A stretch of DNA of 51,396 nucleotides from an uncultured Nostoc sp. (GTDB lineage: Bacteria > Cyanobacteriota > Cyanobacteriia > Cyanobacteriales > Nostocaceae): contig NZ_CALMFY010000157.1 of assembly GCF_937863485.1 (NCBI RefSeq), forward strand, positions 1-51,396. The letters are read 5' to 3'. The notes beneath the pieces were generated by a model. It worked only from the letters and a program-made list of their open reading frames with translations. It was not told the DNA's origin and did not search any database. Below are positions 16,646 through 25,927 of this stretch, in pieces (position 1 is the stretch's first letter; the number at the start of each line of letters is the position of its first letter). Position numbers and translations under genes: made by a program.

Positions 16646-18757
16646 TCAGGTAACACCAAAGACAATCACTAAGCCCAAAACCGCCCCAAACACAATCAAG
16701 GCATAGAATTGAGCGCGACCGTTTTCTAGGTACTTCAGACCTTCACCACTGACAAGGGTGAAAAAGCCTGTGAGGTTAACAGCACCATCGACAACGCGGA
16801 AGTCAACTTCCATAACTTGTCTAGCTAGGCGACGCAAGCCGAGGACAAAAACCCGATGGTAAATGTCATCAAAGTACCACTTATTGAGGGATAATTCGTA
16901 AAGTGGTTGGATTTTAGCCGCGATCGCAGCCGGGTCAATCTTATGGCGCAAATACATCAGCGAAGCCAAAGTAATCGCAATCAAAGAAATTCCGACTGAG
17001 GCACCCGCCATAATATAGAATTCCGTCGGATTGAACTCGGAAGCCTTTTCTATAACTTCGGAGAGAGTTTCGCTAGGAGGAAAGATAAACTCTTCAAAAT
17101 AATTGGCGTAGGGAGTTCCCACCAAACCAATCAAAATCGAAGGCACAGCCAACAGTGCCAACGGCAGTGTCATCGTCCACGGCGACTCGTGGGGGGAGTC
17201 GCTGTGATGCCCGTGGGAGTCATGAGAGTCATGAGAGTCATGATGCTCACCAGTTGCCGCCAATTCTCCTTTCTTCATCGCCCCAGGCCCAAAATTCGGG
17301 ACTGGTTCTTCTGACTCTAATTCCAGGACAATTGTCGCCGCAGCCTTCTTGAGTTTTTGCTTGATTTTCTCGTCATTACCCCGGAATTCGCCTTCAAATG
17401 TCGAGAAATACATCCTAAACATATAGAAAGCAGTAATCCCGGCAGTTAGCCAGCCGATAAACCAGAGAAGTGGGTTAGCCTCAAAAGCCTTCCCCAGAAT
17501 TTCATCTTTTGACCAGAAGCCAGCAAAGGGCGGAATACCAGAAATTGCCAAGCAACCAATCAAAAAGGTAATTGACGTGATCGGCATGTACTTCCGCAGT
17601 CCACCCATTAGCCGCATATCTTGCGCTAAAGCGGGGTCGTGACCGACGACACCTTCCATGCCGTGAATTACTGAACCTGAACCCAAGAATAGCATCGCCT
17701 TGAAATAGGCGTGGGTCATCAGGTGGAATAGTCCAGCACTGTAGGAACCTATTCCCATTGCCATCACCATGTAACCGAGTTGGGAAATGGTGGAGTAAGC
17801 CAAGCCCTTTTTGATGTCGTTTTGGGTAATCGCAATGGTTGCCCCCAAAAACGCCGTAAACGCCCCAGTAAAGGCAATGACGTTCATTGCGGCTGGGACG
17901 TGTTCAAATACTGGGTACATTCGGGCAATCAGGAAAACACCCGCTGCCACCATCGTTGCCGCGTGAATCAAGGCAGAAATGGGGGTGGGGCCTTCCATTG
18001 CATCTGGTAGCCAGACATGGAGGGGGAATTGGGCTGATTTCGCCACTGGCCCTAAGAAAACTAAAATCGCAAACAGGACAGCGAGAAAATTGCTGATAGA
18101 ACCTGATTCGACAAGTTGGGCGAGGCGATCGCCCATGACATTAAAATCAAAGCTTCCTGTTGCCCAGAACAGCCCCAAAATGCCGAGTAAAAGACCAAAG
18201 TCGCCCACGCGGTTGGTCACAAACGCTTTTTGAGCGGCATCTGCTGCTGACTTGCGATCGTACCAAAAGCCGACCAGCAAGTAGGAACACATCCCTACCA
18301 GTTCCCAGAATATATAAATCTGTACTAGGTTGGGACTAACCACCAGACCTAACATTGAGGAGCCAAACAAACTGAGATATGCGTAAAACCTCACGTAACC
18401 TGGATCGTGAGCCATGTAGCCATCGGTGTAAACCATGACTAACAAGGCTACCGTTGTCACAATCACCAGCATTAGGGCTGTCAGGTGGTCAATAGTGTAG
18501 CCCATGTTCAGGTGAAAATTACCTGCTGCCGCCCACTCCAAGGTGCGGATATAAGGCGCGTGTCCTTGAATTTGACTCCATAGCAAGGCAAACGACAGCC
18601 CCATCGCTGCTCCCATTAGGGAGATAATCACCACAGCGTTAAGCTGCCGTAGGCGGTTTGTCACCTGATTCAACGAGATTAACCCTAGACCGACCAGCAT
18701 TGCCCCAAAAAGAGGTAACACCGGAATCAGCCAGGCATACTGATAGATTACTTCCAT
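16646..18757 (-). CDS. ndhF: NAD(P)H-quinone oxidoreductase subunit 5 (NdhF)
   Basis: The largest membrane subunit of thylakoid NDH-1 (ND5/NuoL family), about 703 residues from ATG 18757, with some 15-16 membrane helices and the long lateral helix at the C-terminus. Landmarks are FWELVGMCSYLLVGFWY, FPLHVWLPDAMEGPTPISAL, IHAATMVAAGVFLIARM, and ITQNDIKKGLAYSTISQLGYM. Between about residues 490 and 535 the loop before the C-terminal helices holds a histidine-rich run (HHDSHDSHDSHGHH) made by a 9-bp DNA repeat. It normally neighbours ndhD; accessory DNA now separates them. A matching piece of its 3' end lies at 12330-12448. Confidence 0.95.
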   Translation of the reverse strand: MEVIYQYAWLIPVLPLFGAMLVGLGLISLNQVTNRLRQLNAVVIISLMGAAMGLSFALLWSQIQGHAPYIRTLEWAAAGNFHLNMGYTIDHLTALMLVIVTTVALLVMVYTDGYMAHDPGYVRFYAYLSLFGSSMLGLVVSPNLVQIYIFWELVGMCSYLLVGFWYDRKSAADAAQKAFVTNRVGDFGLLLGILGLFWATGSFDFNVMGDRLAQLVESGSISNFLAVLFAILVFLGPVAKSAQFPLHVWLPDAMEGPTPISALIHAATMVAAGVFLIARMYPVFEHVPAAMNVIAFTGAFTAFLGATIAITQNDIKKGLAYSTISQLGYMVMAMGIGSYSAGLFHLMTHAYFKAMLFLGSGSVIHGMEGVVGHDPALAQDMRLMGGLRKYMPITSITFLIGCLAISGIPPFAGFWSKDEILGKAFEANPLLWFIGWLTAGITAFYMFRMYFSTFEGEFRGNDEKIKQKLKKAAATIVLELESEEPVPNFGPGAMKKGELAATGEHHDSHDSHDSHGHHSDSPHESPWTMTLPLALLAVPSILIGLVGTPYANYFEEFIFPPSETLSEVIEKASEFNPTEFYIMAGASVGISLIAITLASLMYLRHKIDPAAIAAKIQPLYELSLNKWYFDDIYHRVFVLGLRRLARQVMEVDFRVVDGAVNLTGFFTLVSGEGLKYLENGRAQFYALIVFGAVLGLVIVFGVT

Positions 18758-18760
18758 CAC

Positions 18761-19089
18761 TGACGCCTACTTTTAGAATTCATGACTAGCGTGTCGGAAC
18801 TGTTAATAATTGTGACACACACCCTTTAGGATAAAATAACCCACCCAAGAGTGATTGGGTGGGGTGTTAAGCATGGTTTTAGATTTCGTCACTGGTCATT
18901 GGTCATTAGCGCTCTTTTTTTACTCTCATTAGAGAATATTTAAAACATTGTTTCTCCGTGCTTGGTTCCAAACAAGGATTTTTTGGCAATGCTTATCAAG
19001 CAAGGCTTTGAAAAAGATTCCAGGTCAGCCTCTTACTTTTTCTCTACTCAGAGACATAAAAGAACGTTAGTCCTAATGCTCAATGCCAA
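18761..19089. other. Spacer upstream of ndhF
   Basis: No gene seen in these 329 bp. It should hold the ndhF promoter and leader, but I cannot point to a convincing -10/-35 pair. The only clear structure is the hairpin at 18840-18863. Confidence 0.5.
18840..18863 (-). terminator. Terminator-like hairpin downstream of the thioredoxin gene
   Basis: CCCACCCAA and TTGGGTGGG form a perfect 9-bp stem around a 6-nt loop. On the minus strand the stem is followed by TTATTTTAT. It lies 227 bp past the thioredoxin stop, which is rather far, but the orientation fits. Confidence 0.55.
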
Positions 19090-19476
19090 TCAAGCAGACC
19101 GATACTCTAAGTCAGCTGTTTTCGGACTTTTGTAGATTTCTGGGCAACTCCTGTAACTAGCTTTAATGTCTTCTAAAGCTAGACGTAAATCTTCTCTGCC
19201 GCCAAAGCTTTCCAAACGATGCCGAAGAGTGCCATTTTCAATCAATAGTAAGGTTGGTAGTGACTTTAGCCTATAAGTAGTAGACAATTTAAAATTTTGA
19301 TCGGCATTAATCCCAACTAATTTAATTTCTTCCCCACATTGGGCTTGAAATTGCAACAATAGCGGGTGGATAATCCGACACAAGCCACACCAAGGTGCTT
19401 CAAAGTTAACTAAAACAGGAATAGGAGATTCTAAAACTTCTTGAGTAAATGTCTGCTCACTAACCGACAACACCAT
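19090..19476 (-). CDS. trxC: Atypical thioredoxin with WCGLC active site
   Basis: 128 residues. The thioredoxin fold is seen in VLVNFEAPWCGLCRIIHPLL (C30, C33), VGINADQNFKLSTTYRLKSLPTLLLIENG (cis-Pro in SLPT) and a C-terminal helix. The active site is WCGLC instead of the common WCGPC, which should change its redox potential. In cyanobacteria WCGLC is the mark of the TrxC type, so I give that symbol with reserve. There is a C-terminal extension (YRSCPEIYKSPKTADLEYRSA) with one extra Cys beyond the usual end. Cytosolic, no signal peptide. Confidence 0.8.
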   Translation of the reverse strand: MVLSVSEQTFTQEVLESPIPVLVNFEAPWCGLCRIIHPLLLQFQAQCGEEIKLVGINADQNFKLSTTYRLKSLPTLLLIENGTLRHRLESFGGREDLRLALEDIKASYRSCPEIYKSPKTADLEYRSA

Positions 19477-19895
19477 GACGCCTCTTGGATTATAAGGTTT
19501 TTATATTAAACTACCTATCAGCACTGAAGTGAAGGATTGGTAAGTCGTTAACTGTCGATAGATGCTTTCAGGAACCAAATCTCAGGACACAGAATAATTA
19601 GGCAAAAATTGAGCGCGTTGATGTGTCTCTGACAAAAAAACCAGCGCGACTCTCACGGTGGCTTTTTTGGATGTTAGACTCCTGATTGCCGTCTCCACCT
19701 GTGAATTTCACTGAATTGCCATTTATTCCCGAGGAAAAGCAACTGACCAACTACCAATATAAAATCTCAAACTAACTGAACGCACCTCCACTGAATAGCT
19801 GTTTGAACTGATCGTACATTGATTCGGGGCAATTGATAAGGTAAAATTCCCATCTATTTTGGATTTTATGCTGACACTGGGGATCGCGTGAACTA
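19477..19895. other. Spacer between the thioredoxin gene and the tnpB remnant
   Basis: No gene seen. Contains the thioredoxin promoter region, presumably, and DNA that may be the right flank of the IS605-type element. A-tract and T-tract border CCAGCGCGACTCTCACGGTGG near 19636, which is terminator-like but has a poor stem. Confidence 0.4.
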
Positions 19896-19924
19896 CCTAC
19901 ATTTGGGCAAGCGGGAAATGTAGG
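19896..19924. repeat. Hairpin at the 3' end of the tnpB remnant
   Basis: CCTACATTT and AAATGTAGG form a perfect 9-bp stem around an 11-nt loop, overlapping the stop codon of the tnpB remnant. IS200/IS605 elements carry such end hairpins for TnpA recognition, and the guide RNA of TnpB comes from this same end. I infer that it is the element's right-end structure. Confidence 0.5.
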
Positions 19925-20511
19925 TTTCCCAATTCATTGGCAACAGCCTCGGCAGTAGTAGACTTGTGCCCATAACGCTTTGGTCTGACGTTGCCTCCAA
20001 GGGCAGTATCGTTGGTTCCCAACGACAAGATCCGCAAGCCTTCATTTCTGATAAGAATTGCCGCATTCACATCTCTGTCATGGTGTGTATTGCAGTGAGG
20101 ACAAAGGAAAGAACGCACACCTGAGTCCATCTTAGGAATTGGCAATAAGCTATTAGAATAGAGATGATTTTGACGTTAGCTGGATATTGAAGAGACTGTC
20201 TACCGTGCCTAGTTTTAAAGGTTGGGTATTTAGTCAGACCATCAAAGAAGTTGATAAAAGCTTGAGACAGATTTAAACAGGATTGCTGCAAAGATTAGGA
20301 ATAACGTTCTTTGAGCCATTTATACTCAACTTTCCAAACTAGAATCTGTTTCTTCATGTCGTAAGCTGACAAGCCCTTACCCGCCTCTTTGTAAGTCTGA
20401 GACTACACTTAGAGACTGATTCCAAACCCAGCGAACACAGCTATAGGCTTGTACCAAATGAGCTTGCTGGGCTGTTGTTAGGTAAAATCTGACTTTGACC
20501 GCTCTCAACAT
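19897..20511 (-). pseudogene. tnpB: tnpB (IS200/IS605-type) pseudogene
   Basis: Start at ATG 20511: MLRAVKVRFYLTTAQQAHL, then SCVRWVWNQSLS, is the TnpB N-terminus. The frame then breaks twice; pieces read AGKGLSAYDMKKQI and VWKVEYKWLKERYS, then LNLSQAFINFFDG and YPTFKTRHGRQSLQYP. After PANVKI the long central part with the RuvC residues is missing. The sequence resumes with FLCPHCNTHHDRDVNAAILI, the zinc ribbon and last RuvC Asp, and ends at 19897. It encodes roughly 200 codons instead of about 400, so it is dead as a nuclease. No tnpA is present. Confidence 0.88.
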
Positions 20512-20927
20512 GAATCGACCTGATTACGCTTGAGTCACCATGATAATATCTCTTCCGCCAACAATCAAGACATTTGTTCATCTCCTCATCCACCTCCTTG
20601 ATTGTCAAGAGCTACGCTTGTTGATTCATTCGGGGGGTGGAATCGTCGTCTCAGGCGCATTAAATGGAGCAGTGCGGTGAGCCAGACCCTAACAGGGGGT
20701 TTCCCGACTTGTCCCTTGCGCGTCTCCCTTAGGAGAAGCGACTGGCGTTAGCGCAGCTAAGGCCAGTCAGACGCTACGCACAGTCGCCTTAGCTGGGCTA
20801 CCCTTGCGTCACCAGCATCACCCGTAAGGGTCTTGGGGAAATCCCATGAGTGACTACCGTCTCATCACCTCCCTTTCCTGCGGAAGGCTACCGCGAACGG
20901 GTAGGCGAGAGGCTTCTGCTCTTTAAG
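20512..20927. repeat. Spacer filled with GC-rich repeats
   Basis: After the tnpB remnant the first 150 bp may be its left flank. From about 20640 the DNA is a mosaic of repeat modules (GCGCGTCTCCCTTAGGAGAA, GCGCAGCTAAGG, CTACCGCGAACGGGTAG). No gene seen. Confidence 0.5.
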
Positions 20928-21656
20928 CTAAATTTCCCATCTGATCCTACTAGTTGCTTCCAGCAACAGAGGGTGCGACCACCATAGCAAAACTATAAAA
21001 ATAGTGACTCCCAAATAGGCAGGGCGGATAAATTCCTGCCATTTGATAGATTGACGGCCGTCAATAATTGCTTTGAAAGGAATAATTGAAGTCCGTTGTT
21101 TGGCAATTTCAAAGGATTCCCCATAGCGATCGCTCAGACGGCGATCCCCGTGCCAAACTCCAAACAAGTGATGTAACACCAATCCAATGGAAGTCACAAG
21201 GGTAAAGGTAGTACCCAGCCACAGAGTATGGGCAACACACCAAATTATTTGTCCTACCATTTGAGGATGACGGGTAATCCGAATAATTCCTGTTTCGTAG
21301 AGATGAACTTGGGGCTTTTGAATGGCAGCAACTTCTAGTAGATTGAAGGTAGCAGGATATAAAAACAAGAACGAGATCGCTGACAGCAGCCAAACAAATT
21401 CTCGCACTCCTGGCACCCCTTGTACCTGCCAAAGTTGCAAACCATCATAGCGGTGCCCAAAAAAGTAAATAATTAATATCACAGCCAACGTTAGGCTGAC
21501 TAATGCAAAGAGAATGCGATAAAGCCTTGGGCCAATGTATTTTTCTGCCCAAGGGCGCAAAGCAGCGCCTCCACTATGAGCGATCGCAAAAACTATTTGT
21601 AACCCCAGTATGACAAAATGACTAGGTGTCAACCAAGAAATCAGCAACATATACAC
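20928..21656 (-). CDS. 15-cis-zeta-carotene isomerase (Z-ISO, NnrU family)
   Basis: 242 residues with about six membrane helices. The sequence follows plant Z-ISO closely: AIAHSGGAALR (H27), FFGHRYDGLQLWQVQGVP, FLYPATFNLLEVAAIQKPQVHLYETGI, IRITRHPQMVGQIIWCVAHT (H130, H143), LHHLFGVWHGDRRLSDRYGE and the IIPFKAI region. Z-ISO uses heme b to convert the central 15-cis bond of zeta-carotene between phytoene desaturase and zeta-carotene desaturase. Histidines suited to heme binding are kept. The gene is divergent from rbcR, with a 206-bp shared upstream region, and its 3' end abuts repeat DNA. Confidence 0.9.
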   Translation of the reverse strand: MYMLLISWLTPSHFVILGLQIVFAIAHSGGAALRPWAEKYIGPRLYRILFALVSLTLAVILIIYFFGHRYDGLQLWQVQGVPGVREFVWLLSAISFLFLYPATFNLLEVAAIQKPQVHLYETGIIRITRHPQMVGQIIWCVAHTLWLGTTFTLVTSIGLVLHHLFGVWHGDRRLSDRYGESFEIAKQRTSIIPFKAIIDGRQSIKWQEFIRPAYLGVTIFIVLLWWSHPLLLEATSRIRWEI

Positions 21657-21862
21657 GGGTGAAGTAATTTAAAGAAAATTGAATTCAGTACAACCAATAC
21701 CACAAAGTGTTAAAAAGGGGACTTGAGTCAAGATGTTGTGCTACTGTCTTTTTCAAATTAAGCCTTCAAGTTTAATATGCAACAAATCATGCCTAGCTGA
21801 TTGCTGCCAAACCTGATTTATTGTGTGCATCCGCTCCTTTCAAAGTTTGTGGGTTGAGCCTT

Positions 21863-22873
21863 ATGTCTGACCTTCCTTTCACTTTAGATCAGTTACGTAT
21901 TTTAATAGCGATCGCCCAAGAAGGAAGCTTCAAGCGCGCCGCTGATAGTCTTTACGTCTCCCAACCTGCCGTCAGCTTGCAAGTCCAAAATCTCGAACGA
22001 CAGCTGGATGTCCCCTTATTTGACCGTGGCGGACGACGCGCCCAATTAACCGAAGCAGGGCATCTACTCCTTAGTTACGGTGAAAAAATCCTCAGCCTGT
22101 GTCAGGAAACCTGCCGCGCGATCGAGGATTTACAAAATCTCCAAGGCGGTACTTTGATTGTCGGTGCTTCTCAAACCACTGGCACTTATCTTTTGCCCAA
22201 AATGATTGGGATGTTCCGACACAAATATCCAGATGTGGCAGTGCAATTACACGTCCACTCCACTAGGCGAACTGCTTGGAGTGTCGCTAACGGACAAGTT
22301 GATCTGGCAATTATCGGCGGTGAAATTCCGGGTGAACTATCAGAATCTTTAGAAGTTCTTCCTTACGCTGAAGACGAACTAGCGCTAATTCTACCTGTAT
22401 TTCATCCCTTAGCCAAACATGAAAAAATCCAAAAAGAAGAGCTATACAAATTACAATTCATTGCCCTAGATTCCCAATCGACTATCCGCAAAGTAATTGA
22501 CCAAGTGCTAGGACGCTGTGAGATTGATACAAGACGTTTTAGAGTTGAAATGGAACTAAATTCCATTGAAGCAATTAAAAATGCTGTGCAATCTGGTTTG
22601 GGGGCTGCCTTTGTTTCAACTAGCGCGATCGCTAAAGAGTTACAAATGGGTGTTCTGCACTGTGCCAACATTGAAGGCGTCGTCGTCAAACGGACACTGT
22701 GGCTGATTTTTAATCCCAATCGCTATAGATCCAAGGCCGCAGAAGCTTTTAGTCGGGAAATTTTACCTCAGTTTGCTAATCCTGGATGGAATCAAGATGT
22801 GTTAACATTGCCACAAAAAAACATAGTGGTAACTACATTAGATATAGGAACGCCCACCTCCGGCGAAGACTAA
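21863..22873 (+). CDS. rbcR: LysR-type regulator RbcR
   Basis: 336 residues from ATG 21863. The earlier in-frame start at 21821 would add a tail not expected in the family. The N-terminal winged HTH is [20 protein letters not shown] followed by [18 protein letters not shown], almost invariant in cyanobacterial and plastid (ycf30) RbcR. The effector domain shows [16 protein letters not shown] and [10 protein letters not shown]. RbcR activates the Rubisco operon and related CO2-fixation genes in response to metabolite levels. Transcribed away from the Z-ISO gene; no operon partner. Confidence 0.88.
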   Translation: MSDLPFTLDQLRILIAIAQEGSFKRAADSLYVSQPAVSLQVQNLERQLDVPLFDRGGRRAQLTEAGHLLLSYGEKILSLCQETCRAIEDLQNLQGGTLIVGASQTTGTYLLPKMIGMFRHKYPDVAVQLHVHSTRRTAWSVANGQVDLAIIGGEIPGELSESLEVLPYAEDELALILPVFHPLAKHEKIQKEELYKLQFIALDSQSTIRKVIDQVLGRCEIDTRRFRVEMELNSIEAIKNAVQSGLGAAFVSTSAIAKELQMGVLHCANIEGVVVKRTLWLIFNPNRYRSKAAEAFSREILPQFANPGWNQDVLTLPQKNIVVTTLDIGTPTSGED

Positions 22874-23359
22874 AATCTGGCGATTAGTCTTTGAAGTTCT
22901 CTACCCTTGTTTTGAGGTCGCCGCTGCGCGTAGCTTGGCTTTTGAGTAGGGTTCCGGGAATAGTAACCAGACCCTTTCTACCAGACACGCTCTCTACGCG
23001 GACTACGTTGGCAGAGCCTCTGGTAGAGTTGAGGCTGCGCTATCGCCATCAGTCGGCACTCATACTTCTTTTTTTGTCATTTGTTCTTTGTTTTTTTTGT
23101 AAATGACCAATGACCAAATAATTCGTAATCCCCTACGGGAAGGCTGCGCTTACGTAATTCGTAATTATTACCTCATAGCTGTTCGCGCAGCGTAGCATAG
23201 CAAGCTAGGGGTTTGACATCAGGAAAAAAGTTTCTTGTTCTTTATAAATAAATTTAGTCGCTCTGTAACCTGAATGAATTACGAATTACATAGCTTGCTT
23301 CTCGCCAGAGGCGAGTATTATCAATTACGAATTATTTTGACTAATGACTAATCAGGAAA
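22874..23359. repeat. Repeat-rich spacer before the kinase gene
   Basis: 486 bp with modules such as GCTGCGCGTAGCTTGGC, CCTCTGGTAGAG, CCCCTACGGGAAGGCTGCGC and several GTAATTCGTAATT/AATTACGAATTA copies that can pair with each other. A 71-codon frame at 22891-23106 is made of these repeats and starts at TTG; I reject it as a gene. Confidence 0.55.
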
Positions 23360-24760
23360 ATGGAAGTTTACTGTACTCGTCCACGTTGCCCACGCCCACA
23401 AAACTATTTTGCCGATTTAGATGATATTACGACGCTGAAAACAACGCAGCAAAAGTACTGTACTACCTGTGGTATGCCACTGCTGCTAGATGGTCGATAT
23501 GTGACAATTAAGCTGCTGGGAAGAGGGGGGTTTGGAGCAGCATTTTTGGCACGCGATCGCCGAATTCCAGGAATGCGTCAATGCGTAGTTAAGCAGTTTC
23601 AACCAGCGGGTAATTTAACTTTAAATCAACTGCAACAAGCACAGATAATGTTTGAGAGAGAGGCAGAAGTTTTAGCACAGCTTGGTAACGATCACGAGCA
23701 AATTCCTGACTTGTTTGCCTTCTTTCCAGTGATAGTTAACAGTTTGCAGCCAGGACAGCAAGACCAGTTTTTTTATTTGGTACAAGAGTATATTGATGGG
23801 CAAAACCTAGAGGAAGAATTAGTTCAACAGGGTAAATTTTCTGAACAGCAAGTGTTGAAGGTGCTGCAAGAAATCCTGAAGGTGCTAAAGTTTGTCCATC
23901 ATAGAGGCATTATCCACAGAGATATTAAACCGTCTAACATCATGCGCCGTCGTGATGGTAAACTTTTTCTGCTAGATTTTGGCGCAGTAAAGCTTGTGAC
24001 AAACGCTGCATCTGGTTCTGCTGCTTCTTCCACGGGAATTTATTCTATGGGATTTGCACCACCTGAGCAGATGGCTGGAGGTCAAGTATTTCCATCTACA
24101 GATTTATACGCCTTAGCTATAACTCTTATTACTTTGTTGACAAATCAGGAAGCAATTCAACTATTTGATGCCTACAGCAATCAGTGGAAATGGCGATCGC
24201 AAGTGACTATCAACCCTCGCCTTGCTGATATTTTAGACAAAATGCTGCTACCTGCTGCTAATCAGCGCTTCCAATCAGCCCAGGAGGTTCTAGATGCACT
24301 TAACTCACAGCCTCTAGCCCCGATACAACTTAATTCGCCTTCTGTAACACTCCCAACACAACCGCCTAAAAGTTCCAGTCCCGTCGTCCCCCGCCGTCCA
24401 CCAACTCAACCAGCGTTTTCTACAGTGGAATTATTGGGTGGGGCGGCATTTAGTGGATTTGAGGGGGCATTGATCGCGATCGCCCTCTTTAGTCTAGTAA
24501 AATCACCAATAGCTACTTTCATTGTTGCATGTGTAATTTTGGGGATACTGATATTTGCCCAAACCAGGCGGTGGATTGAAAAGTTCGATTTATTAATTAT
24601 TCCGACAATTACTTTTGCGATTATTTATTTTCTTCCCTTTTTACAAGGGGGTCTTGGCATTCAAACAGTAGTTTTTTTATCAGTTGCAGCAGGCTTAGTA
24701 GCCATTTCACTAACAGCCGTATTTCGACTTATTTATAAATTATTATCTCTATTACTTTAA
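23360..24760 (+). CDS. Membrane Ser/Thr protein kinase with N-terminal zinc ribbon
   Basis: 466 residues. C5, C10, C34 and C37 form a CxxxxC...CxxC pattern that could bind zinc. The kinase domain spans about 45-315: glycine loop GRGGFGAAFLA (54-64), K78 in VVKQF, HRDIKPSN (186-193), DFG (206-208) and an APPEQ activation-segment end. All catalytic residues are present. A Pro-rich linker (330-350) leads to about four hydrophobic helices at 355-466, so the kinase faces the cytosol. AGGAAA precedes the ATG. The next gene begins 25 bp later, so it is probably co-transcribed with the solute-binding proteins and may signal their occupancy (inference). Confidence 0.9.
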   Translation: MEVYCTRPRCPRPQNYFADLDDITTLKTTQQKYCTTCGMPLLLDGRYVTIKLLGRGGFGAAFLARDRRIPGMRQCVVKQFQPAGNLTLNQLQQAQIMFEREAEVLAQLGNDHEQIPDLFAFFPVIVNSLQPGQQDQFFYLVQEYIDGQNLEEELVQQGKFSEQQVLKVLQEILKVLKFVHHRGIIHRDIKPSNIMRRRDGKLFLLDFGAVKLVTNAASGSAASSTGIYSMGFAPPEQMAGGQVFPSTDLYALAITLITLLTNQEAIQLFDAYSNQWKWRSQVTINPRLADILDKMLLPAANQRFQSAQEVLDALNSQPLAPIQLNSPSVTLPTQPPKSSSPVVPRRPPTQPAFSTVELLGGAAFSGFEGALIAIALFSLVKSPIATFIVACVILGILIFAQTRRWIEKFDLLIIPTITFAIIYFLPFLQGGLGIQTVVFLSVAAGLVAISLTAVFRLIYKLLSLLL

Positions 24761-24785
24761 AAAGTCCTGGTGTTAACAGCCACCT

Positions 24786-25862
24786 ATGTCTCAGAAAAAC
24801 GAAACACTTAGCCTTTTCTTAGCCGTAGTCATTACCATTGGCTTAATCTTTGGTGGCTTATGGTTTTTTATGGCACGGTGGGCGCAATTAAATAAACTTG
24901 TTGCGAACCAGTCGGAGAATAACAATCCCAGAGATGCCATTTCTGTTCCTAAGCCTATAGAGACTGGCAAGACAAGTAATACCATCAGCAAATGTGACGT
25001 GCCAAATCTCCCAGAGGGGACATTTAACTATGGTGGTAGCACAACCTGGGCACCTATTCGTAAAGACGTAGACTCCGTACTCCAAAGCCAATGCTCTCAG
25101 TTTATTTTACGCTATACTCAACCTCCGTCAGGTGAATCAGGATCTGGAACTGGCATTCGGATGTTGATAGACAATCAACTAGCTTTTTCTCAATCTTCTC
25201 GCTCGGTTAAGGCTGAAGAAAATACAGAAGCTAAACAAAAAGGATTTAGTTTCAAAGAAATTCCAGTGGCGATTGATGGAATTGCGATCGCAGTTAACCT
25301 CAATCTCAACATTCCTGGTTTAACTGTCGCCCAACTCAAAGATATCTACACGGGCAAGATTACTAATTGGCAACAGGTGGGTGGCCCAAATTTACCCATT
25401 ACAGTTTATTCTCGCACCAAAGAAGCTGGGGGTACAGTGGAATTCTTTGTCGAAAATATTCTAAATAAAGAGAATTTTGGTACTAACGTTAGTTATATTA
25501 ACACGACCACTGAAGCAGTACGAAAAGTAGCTGCAAGTCCTGGTGGAATTTACTATGCTTCTGCCCCAGAGATTGTACCCCAATGTATGATAAAATCCCT
25601 GCCACTAGGGCGCACAAGCGGTCAATTTGTGCCTCCCTACCAAGAACCCTTTGTACCTCCGTCTGAATGTCCCACTAAGCGTAATCAGTTGAATACTCAG
25701 GCGTTTCGTAGCGGGGACTATGCAATTACCCGCAATTTATTTGTAATAGTTAAACAGAATAGTCAAACGGATCAGCAAGCTGGCGAAGCTTATGCAAATT
25801 GGCTGCTGACACCTCAGGGTCAAGAACTGATCCAAAAGGCTGGATTTGTCAGAATTAAATGA
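24786..25862 (+). CDS. Membrane-anchored PstS-like solute-binding protein 1
   Basis: 358 residues. It starts MSQKNETLSLFLAVVITIGL, a single uncleaved-looking helix (about 9-31) with no lipobox. The rest is a PstS-type periplasmic fold: NYGGSTTWAPIR, the phosphate-loop-like GSGTGIRMLID, LAFSQSSRSV, IPVAIDGIAIAVN, LTVAQLKDIYTGKITNWQQVGG and AGGTVEFFVENIL. Known family members bind phosphate for an ABC transporter. No pstC, pstA or pstB genes are near. It follows the kinase by 25 bp and is closely related to the protein encoded at 27620-28666. The ligand is not proven. Confidence 0.88.
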   Translation: MSQKNETLSLFLAVVITIGLIFGGLWFFMARWAQLNKLVANQSENNNPRDAISVPKPIETGKTSNTISKCDVPNLPEGTFNYGGSTTWAPIRKDVDSVLQSQCSQFILRYTQPPSGESGSGTGIRMLIDNQLAFSQSSRSVKAEENTEAKQKGFSFKEIPVAIDGIAIAVNLNLNIPGLTVAQLKDIYTGKITNWQQVGGPNLPITVYSRTKEAGGTVEFFVENILNKENFGTNVSYINTTTEAVRKVAASPGGIYYASAPEIVPQCMIKSLPLGRTSGQFVPPYQEPFVPPSECPTKRNQLNTQAFRSGDYAITRNLFVIVKQNSQTDQQAGEAYANWLLTPQGQELIQKAGFVRIK

Positions 25863-25927
25863 TTAAAGTGGTTAGATTTAGCAAAATAATCAAATAATAA
25901 ACATTTTTATTTTATTCAAATTTGTTT

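Noticed and set aside
22891..23106. 71-codon frame before the kinase gene
   Set aside because: TTG start and made almost entirely of dispersed repeat modules.
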